Notes under the pieces: generated by a model
Told to the model about the DNA's origin: nothing
Database searches by the model: none
What the model saw: only the letters and a program-made list of their open reading frames with translations
Assembly (NCBI GenBank): GCA_036169595.1
Contig: CM069770.1
Span: 562,501-626,500 of the forward strand
Direction of reading: 5' to 3'
Origin: Dictyostelium firmibasis
Lineage: Eukaryota; Evosea; Eumycetozoa; Dictyosteliales; Dictyosteliaceae
DNA: 64,000 nt
Shown: positions 55,401 through 64,000 of the stretch, piece after piece
How positions within the stretch are numbered: the first letter of the stretch is position 1
Layout of the letters: every line of letters begins with the position of its first letter
Made by a program: the position numbers and the translations under genes

Positions 55401-58400
55401 TTTATAAAAATCAAGATTTTATAATTAGCTTTATCGAATTTAAAACACCATTAATTTTAATTGAAGGTATCAATCAATGTTTACAAACAAACATTTATCA
55501 AACTGGTAAAACAGAGTTTCGTGCACAATTTCATTTTAAAGATCAAAAATCGGATGAATGGGTTCAATCATCAAGTGCCAATTTCCAATTATTTAATCAC
55601 GACAATGATATACCATCAAAATGTAATATTCAAGAAATCATTAAAACAAAATGTAATTTAACAAAACTTTCAAAGAATGAAGTTTATACACACATTAAAT
55701 CAAAAACAGGATTAAACTACACAGGTATTTTTCAAGGTATAAAGGAATGTTATTTAGGTGATGATTGTTCATTGTCGGTAGTATCGATCGAATCACAAAC
55801 AAATTCATTTTTCAACATTCAAATTCTTGATGCATGTTTACATGGAATGATTGTTTTAATAGATGATCAATGTCAAATTGTATTTGATAAAGCAATTGGA
55901 CTCAAGTATTGTGCCTCTGGTTTACCTTTTGAAATCAATGAATATTTAGAAGATTTTATTTATGTATTTTCAAAATTAAATTCAAAAATTAATGATTCAT
56001 ACTCTGCCTCAATATGTGTAATGTTATCTGATGGTACAATATTATATGAAATTGATGAAGTTATTTGTAAATCTTTAACTCCAACCAAATATTCTCTCAA
56101 AGTTGAAAACCCAAATGAAGAATTATACTCCTTACACCTTCAATCAAAAGATTCACAAATACCAACTCCTTCATCTTTTAAAAAATTTTATGAAAAAAAT
56201 TTTTATTATTCAAATATAGGACCATTTGTTCCAGAAGATCTTTTTATATATATTTCAACATTACTCTATAATAATATTATAAAAAGATGTAAAAGTATCA
56301 ATTATGATATCATCAAAAACAATAGCATTGATGAAATCATTTCAAATTATTATAAAGTATCAAAACATGAAAGATTATTTAAATTTGTTTTTGAAACTAT
56401 AAAAGAAAATGGTTTAATTGAAAATTTAAAAGAAAGAGATGAATCTTATTTTGAATTCAATAGTGCATTAATTAAATCTTCAAGAGTAATTGCCAAATTA
56501 TTATTTCCATTAGAAGAAGATTTTATAAACAACGATGATACACCTCAATCTTTATTCAACAATGGTTTAATGGACAGAATTTATGGAAGTGGATATTTAA
56601 AGAAAAAAAATCAAATTATTTCCAAGTTTATCAAACATTCAATCAATGAGATAGTTTATAAAAATTTTATTATTAGAATTTTAGAATTTGGAGGTGGTGT
56701 TGCATCATTATCAGTAGAAGTAATTAAAGAAATTGTTTCACTACTACGAAATTGTCCAAATTATCAAGTTGAAATTGAATATACATGGAGTGATATTTCT
56801 CCTGCATTCATACCTGATGCAAAGAATAAAATTAATAAAATCATTAATGAAGCTGGTATTACAAATGGATTGAATGTTATTTATCGTTCATTAACAATTG
56901 ACGAACCATTAGTGGATATACAATCATTAAAGCCATCACACTATGATTTTATTATCATGTCCGATGTACTTCATGTTGTTAAAGATATCAAACAAGCAGT
57001 AAATCAAATGTATCAATTATTATCTCCAAATGGTCAATTATTATTTCTTGAAATACCTTATAAATCAATTCTCAATGATACTCTTTTTGGATCATTTGAT
57101 CAATGGTGGGCATTCAATGATTTAGAAATCAGAAAAGATAGATGCGGGATCTCCCAAGAAGGATGGCATAAATTATTAAGTTCATACAATTTTAAAGATA
57201 TTGTAATGTCAGGTGAAAACATTTTTTCAGGACCCTTTATTCAAGCTCAAAAACCACCAATTTTATCATCTATACACTATCAACATGATTATGAGAATGT
57301 TATTATATATGGTAATAATTCTTTTTTTGTTGATAATATTAAAAATTCTGAAAGCAAAAGTAACATTTTACAAATTGAATCAATTCAAGAATTTTATCAA
57401 TTAATTAAAAGATCTAATATCACAAATAATTCAATAATTTATTTTATTAAAACAATTGATCAATTATCATTAGATAACTTCAAACAAATTACACTTGAAT
57501 ACATTGAAATCAATCAAAAATTATTACAAATTAATAGTTCATGTAAACATGTATTAATTGTATCTGACTCAAGAATTAATAATTATTTAGCATCATCAGT
57601 TGTTGGTGCTGCAAGATATTTCGATGAATTCCAACAATTAAATTTAAATACACTAGATTTTGATAAAGATTCAACTCGTAATTATTTAAATTCAAATAAT
57701 AACAAAATGTCTCAATTCATTGATATATTAATAGATTCAAAAACAAACATTCATAAAGAAATGATAATAATAAATAACAAGGTTTATTATGAAATTATTC
57801 AAAAACAAAAGAATCTCAAATTAAAATATAAATCAGAATCATTTGTAGAACAAAAAAATTTGATCTGTACATTATCACCAAATTTAGAATATCAACTTCA
57901 ATCAAAAACAATTTTATTAGAAAAAAATGAAGTTGAAGTTAAAACAATGGCAACTGGTATAAATTATAAAGATTATTTGACCTATAGTAATTTAAAAAGT
58001 GGTGAAAACATTGTAGCTTCAACACAATTTGGATATGAATTTTCAGGTATAATAACAAGAATTGGAGAAAATGTTAGAGATTATAAGATTGGTGATAATG
58101 TATTTGGAATTTCAAATTCATCGACTTCATCGCATATTGTTACCAATTACAAGACAATTGAATTGAAACCTTCAAACATAACTCATTTTGAAGCAGCATC
58201 AATTCCCGTTGTTTATTTAACATCAATCATTAGTTTATTTAATGTTGGTGGTTTAAGTATTGAAGATAATGAATCAGTATTAATCCACACAGGAACTGGT
58301 GGTGTTGGATTATCAACATTAGAAATTTTAAAATGGAAAGGTTTTAAATCAAATTTATTCGTAACTGTTGGGTCTGATGAGAAAAAGCAATATCTCATTG

Positions 58401-60016
58401 ATAATTATGGTGATTTTATTACTGGAATTTATTCATCTACTGATAATAGCTATGTTAATGAAATAAAAAAAAAATTATTAGGATTAGGTTCAAAAAAAAG
58501 TGGAGTTGATATAATTTTAAATACATTGGCAAGTGACTACATTGATTCAAATTTCAATCTATTATCAAAGAATGGCAGGATTATAGATCTTACATCAAAT
58601 CATTTAAATGAAAATGAATTTTTAAAGAATATCAATTTTAAATTTAATCGTAGTTATCATAATTTTGAATTAACCTCTATCAAAAAAAATAAAATCAAAA
58701 GATGTCTACAAACAATTTCAAATGCAATTAAAAACAAAGAACTAAAAACATTACCAATAAATGTATTTTCAAATTCCGATATTAAAAATTCAATTGAATT
58801 AATTAGTGAAAGAAAAAATATAGGTAAAATTGTTGTAGAGCATGATCATAAAATTTATGATGAAATTAAAAACAATTTAATTGAAAATGATTTTTCAATT
58901 TTAAAATCAAATTATCAAATCAATTCAAGTAATTTAGGTAAAAATATATTAGTTACAGGTCAATCAGGTATTATTTTAGAAACCTTAAAATGGATGATTA
59001 AATATTCAATGATTAATACAATTGATAATATAATTATACTTTCAAAATCATCATTAAAATGGGAATTAGAACTATTAATTAATAAAACAAAACAATCAAA
59101 AAATAATATTAAATTCCATTTTAAGAGTGTTGATGTTGGTGATAGTGAACAAGTCGATAATGCAATCAATGAAATTATAAATGAAAATAAAGAAATTAAT
59201 AACATTGATTCAATATTCCATTTCGCATTTACACAAATTACATGTAAAGTTGAAGAAATCAGTATGAAACATTTAGATATTTCACATGGTGCAAAAACAA
59301 TGGGTGCAATTAATTTACATAATCAATCAATTAAAAGAAATTGGAAATTAATTAATTTTGTATTATCCTCATCTTTACTATCAGTACTAGGTTCAACAGG
59401 TCAATGTACCTATATTAGCTCCTGTGCATTTTTAGATTCATTTTCTAGATATAGAGAATCTCTTGGGTTGAAAACATCGTCAATTAACCTTGGATCAATA
59501 GAATCAACAGGTTTCGTTTCAAAGAATGAATCAGTTTCTGCATTTTTAGATGGTGGAGGTTTCGTTTCTACACCAATGAGTAAAGTTTTAGGATATTTAG
59601 ATCTACAAATTCAAAATCCAGGTAAATTTACCAACTCTGCTCTTTCAAAATTCAATCCATTAAATTTCAATAATAATGTACAAAAATCATTACTATTAAA
59701 ACTAGAATACCTTTTTAACTTATATAGTAATAATGAATATAAAAAATTAAAAGAGAACTTTGGTGGTATAAACATTGACAATCTTTTCATTAAAAAAGTT
59801 GCAGATTTATTCTCAATTGATGATTTAAAAATTAATAAAGATATTAGATTAAATGATTATGGTGCAGATTCTTTTATAATTGTACAATTAAAAAATTGGG
59901 TCGATAAAGAAATTGGTTCAAATTTAATTACATTTAAGCAACTACAAAACAATTCAATCATTAATTCAATTAAAATTATAATTTCAGCTATGAAAACAAC
60001 TAAAAAACAAGATTAA
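52405..60016 (+). CDS. highly reducing type I polyketide synthase 3
   Basis: Two exons, 52405-53047 and 53115-60016 (donor ATGG|GTATGT, acceptor TATAG|ATG), 2,514 residues. It starts MDQKDLGSNEQEKKE, unlike PKS 1 and 2. All seven domains and active residues are kept: DTACSSS, EAHGTGT, KSNIGHCEA, GHSLGE, HMVKGKYYFP, LEFGGG, HTGTGGVG, TGQSG, GADSF. The ER nucleotide loop (TGTGGVG) is closer to the usual form than in PKS 1 and 2. It is diverged in the AT middle, the second DH half to MT, the ER and the C-terminus, but near-identical to the others elsewhere, which points to conversion. It has no adjacent synthetase, so it may use an activated acid made by the other modules or free acyl-CoA. Confidence 0.92.
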
Positions 60017-60236
60017 ACCATTACAAATAATGATAATTCAATAAACAACGTTTAATTTAAACTTTTCCTATATATCATAAATATTTAAATCACTGATAAA
60101 ACGAATATAAATCATATTAATTTTTAATAAAATAATAGAAATGATTGAAAAAAAAAATAATAAATTCAATTAAATATTATAATTTTATAAGGTTGTATAT
60201 ATAAATAAATTTTATTTTTAATTTTTTTTTTTCATT

Positions 60237-61250
60237 TTAACCTCTTGAAATATCTCTACCAAAAATACTACTCTTTAACCAATCAAAAGAGACTAAAGCA
60301 CGATTTCTAAAACTTAAAAGTTTGGTGAAATATACACTTCTCCAAAGGTAATAAGTGATATAACCTTCAGAGACAGTTGTTGAATGATCACCCTTAAATT
60401 CGGCAACAGCTTGATGATCACCTACGTAAGCTAAAGTACCCATATGTTTATATCTGAATAATGGTTTCTCTTTGACAGCTTCTTCAAAGCTTTTATTAGA
60501 GCCAGTGATTGAATTGAAGAGGTTTGCCTTTTCTTGTTGTTGTTTCTCTTTTTGTTGTTCTTTATGGGCTTCTGGATTCTCTCTCTTTTTAATGAGATCA
60601 TTATTCATTTCATCTGCTAATTGATTGAATAATCTACCCAAGTAACGACCTTGTTGAGAGGCAACTTGAGCAGTTTGAGCCAAAGGTTTCAATGGATTAA
60701 TTGATGCATCACCAATTGACCAAATTCCATCAGCACCTGCAACTCTGAAATAATCATCGACTACTAAACCTCTTCTATTGTTTTGAACATCACTACCAAT
60801 TGATTGCATAATTTGAGTGGTAATCTTTCTTGGTGTATTGCCAGTTGCCCATACTAATAAACCATATGGATGTACCGATTCCTCTTTGGTCGAAGTATTC
60901 TTTACAGTAATCTCTTTCTCTCTAACACCAACAACTGCTGTTTTTGTCCAAATCTTTGTATTATTTGAACTTTGAAGACGTTTTTCAACATGATCAATAA
61001 TCTTCTTATCGAAAATTGTTAAAATATGTGGAAGTGCTTCAACTAATGTAACATTAATTCTCTTTGCTAATGGATATGTTTTTAATAAATCTGATTGAAG
61101 GAAATCATTTAATTCTGCTGTAAATTCAACTCCAGATGGACCTAAAATATTGAAAAAAAATAAAAAAAATAAAAAAAAATTCAAAAATTAAAAATTTAAT
61201 AAAAAAAAAAAAAAAGATCTGGTCAGTGATGTGGATTTTTAATTAAATTT

Positions 61251-61286
<36 letters not shown>

Positions 61287-62304
61287 TAAAAATAGAAATA
61301 ACTTACCACCACCAACAACAACGAAATTTAATAAACGATCAATTTCTTTTTCAGGTTGACCAGGATAAGAAGCTGTTTCAAGGCAATCGAGAATTTTATC
61401 TCTAATATTACGAGTATCATTAATTTCTTTTAAGAAACAAGCATTCTCTTTTACACCTGGAATACCAAAGGTTTGATTGTCGGCACCTACACCAACGATT
61501 AAATGATCATACTCTAATTCGAATTCTGAAACTTCACCTTTTACAGCGCTATTATCGAAACATTTAACCTTTTTTGATACTGGATCAACTGATAAACATT
61601 CTGCTTCATAAAATGTTGCGTCATCGGCATCTGCTCTCTTGCAATACTTTCTAATTGGTTCCATAATGGATCTAACTTCAACTGTACCTGTTGTTCCACC
61701 AACTAATAATGGTGTAAATAAAAAGTAATTTCTTTTATTTTATTTTTTTTTTTTTTTTTTCAAAATAAATTAGTTAAAAATAAATATTTAAAAAATATAT
61801 ATATTTAATTTTAAAATTGAAATAATAAATTACATACCTTGGTGAAATGATTGTAACATCAAATAAGTCAGTGTGTAATTTTCTTAAGAAACATAATGAA
61901 CCCCAACCAGTACCAAGAATGACAATCTTTGGTCTTTTCTTTCTTTCACTCTCTGGTAATCTAGTTCTAAATTTATCTGTGAATGAATCGAAATCATCAT
62001 TAACTATCATATCAATTACCCAAAAACCACCTAAACCTGCTGCTACTAATCCACCAAAAAATCCTAATTCTTTAATTAACTTTTTTGGTTGTTGTTCTTT
62101 TTGGTGTTGTTGTTGTTGTTGTTGTTGTTGTTGGTTTTGTTCATTGCTATTATTACTATTATTATTGTTATTTTCAGTTGATGTTGAAAAACTTTGTATT
62201 AATTGTGATTTATTATTTCTATTATTACATGAAACAATACGATTTGTTGTTACTGTTTTAATTAATTGATTTTTATTAACTTTTGAAAATGCTCTTGAAA
62301 TCAT
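60237..62304 (-). CDS. type II (alternative) NADH dehydrogenase, mitochondrial
   Basis: Three exons: 62304-61838, 61731-61307 and 61141-60237, 598 residues. The joints CCAAG|GTATGT...AAAAG|AAATTAC and GGTG|GTAAGT...TTTTAG|GTCC restore SPRNYFLFTPLLVGG and VVVGGGPSGVEF. A Ser/Arg/Asn-rich mitochondrial presequence is followed by Asn and Gln runs and a hydrophobic segment (FFGGLVAAGLGGFWVIDMIV). Two dinucleotide folds follow, GTGWGS for FAD and VVGGGPSG for NADH, then the C-terminal LAYVGDHQAV and the membrane-binding end (WRSVYFTKLL, SSIFGRDIS). It moves electrons from NADH to ubiquinone without pumping protons. Whether it faces the matrix or the intermembrane space cannot be told; no EF-hand is obvious. 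Convergent with PKS 3. Confidence 0.92.
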
Positions 62305-63159
62305 TTTTTTTTTTTTTTTTTTTTTTTAAATAAAAATTTGATTTGTTATTTTGAATATTTTAGTTTACAAAAAAAAATAATAAATAAAAATTATAAATAA
62401 AAGTTATTTTTTTTTTATTTTTTTTTTTTTTTGTATTATATATAATTAGTGTTGTGAAGTGAGAAAAAAAAATGAACAAAAAAAAAAAAAAAAAAAATTC
62501 AAAAAAAAATATTAAAATAAAGAACCACACAAAAAAAAACAACTAAATTATGCATAGGTTTTGCCCCGACCTGTTTTTACGTATTTGCCATACAACGAGA
62601 TTTTTTTTTTTTTTTTTTTTTTTTCATTTCCGAAATAAATGGCTTGTGATCGCCTGGTCGAAAATGAAAAAAAAAAAAAAAAAAAAACGATTTCGCTCAT
62701 TAAAAAAAATATTGAAAAAATTTGCATAGGTTTGGCCAAAGAAACGAAAAAATTAAAATAGATTCACAATTATTTATTTATTTTTTCTGTTTTTTATTTT
62801 CTAGTTAACTAAATATAAATAAAAAAAAAATAAAAAAAAGTTGTAATAATAATAGCTTTTATTGAGGAAAATATAAATATTATTCGAAAAAAAAATTATA
62901 AAAAAAAAATTTTATTTTTTTAATAGAAAAAACTTAATTTGTAACATAATAAAGTATCCACTTTTGTAAAATTCTTTCATTCATAAATAAAAATAAATAA
63001 ATAAATAAAAAATAATGGTTCAAATAAAAAACTAAATTCTTTAAATTTTTTTTTTTTTTTTTTTTTTTATATTTTTTTTTTTTAGTTTTTTTTTGTTTTT
63101 TTTGTTTTTTTTTTTTTATTTTTTTATTTTTTTTTTTATTTTGAAGTAATTGTAACATC
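62305..63159. promoter_or_regulatory. divergent promoter region of the NADH dehydrogenase gene and the 63160 gene
   Basis: Contains TGCATAGGTTTTGCCC (62551) and a near-repeat TGCATAGGTTTGGCC (62723). Between them is a foldback whose arms are about 62594-62634 (ACGAGA, T run, CATTTCCGA) and 62658-62693 (TCGAAAATG, A run, CGATTTCG). The GC-richer loop reads GGCTTGTGATCGCCTGG. The rest is A and T runs. No gene is supported. Confidence 0.5.
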
Positions 63160-63681
63160 ATGCTCAAGTTGTATAGTACTACTAAAATATTAAGTGGTTT
63201 AAGTGGTAGAATCATTTCTACTACCTTTAACACATCATCATCTATCATAAAAAGAGATTTTTCGATCTTATCAAGAACATCAATCATTAATAATGGAAAC
63301 ATTCCAAAAAGAATGATGATGATTAAAATTGAAGGAACAGAAAACGTTAAAAAAGAATTAACAAAAGAAGAGAAAGAAAAGATTAAAGAGAAAAAGAAAC
63401 AAGAACAAATTGAAAGAAATGCATTAAAAAAAGAGAATCGTGAAGCAATGATTGAAAGATCAAAACAACTTAAAAAGGATAAAGAGGAGAAAGGTACCCA
63501 ATCAAATGAAAAGAAATCTAAAAAATCTAAAGGAAACAATAATGATTATGATGATGATGATGAAGGAGAGTTTATTGATTATGCTGAAGGTGATGGCGAA
63601 TCATTCATACAAAAAAAAGAAAAAGTAAAAGTGAAACCAAATAAAAAGAAACCAAACAATGATAAAGGTTTTCGTAGATAA
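63160..63681 (+). CDS. small basic protein with a mitochondria-like N-terminus
   Basis: The 173-residue protein has no intron. Residues 1-50 (MLKLYSTTKILSGLSGRIIS and following) are rich in Ser, Thr, Arg and Lys and lack acidic residues, as in a mitochondrial presequence. Residues about 62-112 are highly charged and probably helical or coiled coil (TKEEKEKIKEKKKQEQIERN), followed by a Lys/Ser stretch, an Asp run (NDYDDDDEGEF) and a basic tail ending NDKGFRR. No known domain is recognised; a mitochondrial matrix or ribosome-related role is only a guess. It is divergent from the NADH dehydrogenase gene, 855 bases away. Confidence 0.75.
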   Translation: MLKLYSTTKILSGLSGRIISTTFNTSSSIIKRDFSILSRTSIINNGNIPKRMMMIKIEGTENVKKELTKEEKEKIKEKKKQEQIERNALKKENREAMIERSKQLKKDKEEKGTQSNEKKSKKSKGNNNDYDDDDEGEFIDYAEGDGESFIQKKEKVKVKPNKKKPNNDKGFRR

Positions 63682-64000
63682 TTATATAATGTAAATTTAA
63701 AAATAAAAAAAAAAAAAAAAGAAAAAAACCAAGAAAAACCAAGAAAAAAGAAATTATGCAAATGGGATTGGTGACAAATTAAGTTTTTTTTTTTTTTATT
63801 TATATTTTTTTATATTTTTATTGTAAAATATTTCTCCAAAAAAAAAAAAAAATAAAAATAAAAATATCTGGGTTGGTGTATTTTGTGGGGGTTTTTTTTT
63901 TTTTTTTATTAAAAATAAAATTTTTTGATATAAAAATCATAGCATCTTTGGGAGGGGGGGAGTTAATCATAATTTTTATTTAAAAAAAATATATATATTT
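63682..64000. other. 3' flank, no gene seen
   Basis: Poly-A and poly-T tracts with a small GC-richer piece (TGGGTTGGTGTATTTTGTGG, near 63870-63890) and GGGAGGGGGGGAG near 63950. Nothing coding is supported. Confidence 0.45.

Noticed and set aside
1-64000. CRISPR arrays, bacterial operons, rRNA genes or a replication origin
   Set aside because: Nothing of this kind was seen. The FNIP 66-base units are coding repeats without spacers, and the DNA is nuclear eukaryotic.

Overview
The window is from a very AT-rich eukaryote and almost certainly from the social amoeba Dictyostelium discoideum or a close dictyostelid. The reasons are intergenic DNA made of A and T runs, short introns with GTATGT or GTAAGT donors, Asn and Gln homopolymers in proteins, FNIP (IP22) repeat genes with 66-base units, and large modular polyketide synthases split by one short intron near the 5' end.

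Left third (about 1-27 kb): an unstable array of seven FNIP-repeat gene copies, named A to G here. A has only its 5' exon in the window. B runs on the plus strand, and C, D, E, F and G run on the minus strand. Each copy has a small upstream ORF (about 105 codons) and, about 270 bases on, a FNIP ORF with 5 to 27 units of exactly 22 residues. Conserved splice signals suggest the two ORFs are exons of one gene. Between them lies a patchwork of duplicated, inverted and decayed DNA: several repeat families (called R1 to R4 here), pseudogene fragments, a possible terminal-inverted-repeat element, a minisatellite and an AATA microsatellite. Copies C and E sit in a segmental duplication of about 4.5 kb.

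Middle (27.4-29.7 kb): a B-box zinc-finger/coiled-coil protein gene (plus) and a PAP2-type lipid phosphatase gene (minus). The phosphatase has Asn where the third catalytic motif normally has Asp.

Right half (29.9-60 kb): a polyketide locus built from a tandemly duplicated module. Each module is an acyl-CoA synthetase gene (minus) divergent from a highly reducing type I PKS gene (plus, about 2,514 residues, KS-AT-DH-MT-ER-KR-ACP). A third PKS gene without a synthetase follows. The synthetases may activate a carboxylic acid for the PKSs; this is inferred from position only. The paralogues are mosaics of near-identical and diverged tracts, which points to gene conversion.

Right end (60-64 kb): a three-exon type II (alternative) mitochondrial NADH dehydrogenase gene (minus) and a small gene (plus) for a basic protein with a mitochondria-like N-terminus. 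Exon joints were inferred from reading frame, splice consensus and comparison between paralogues in the window. No transcript data were available.
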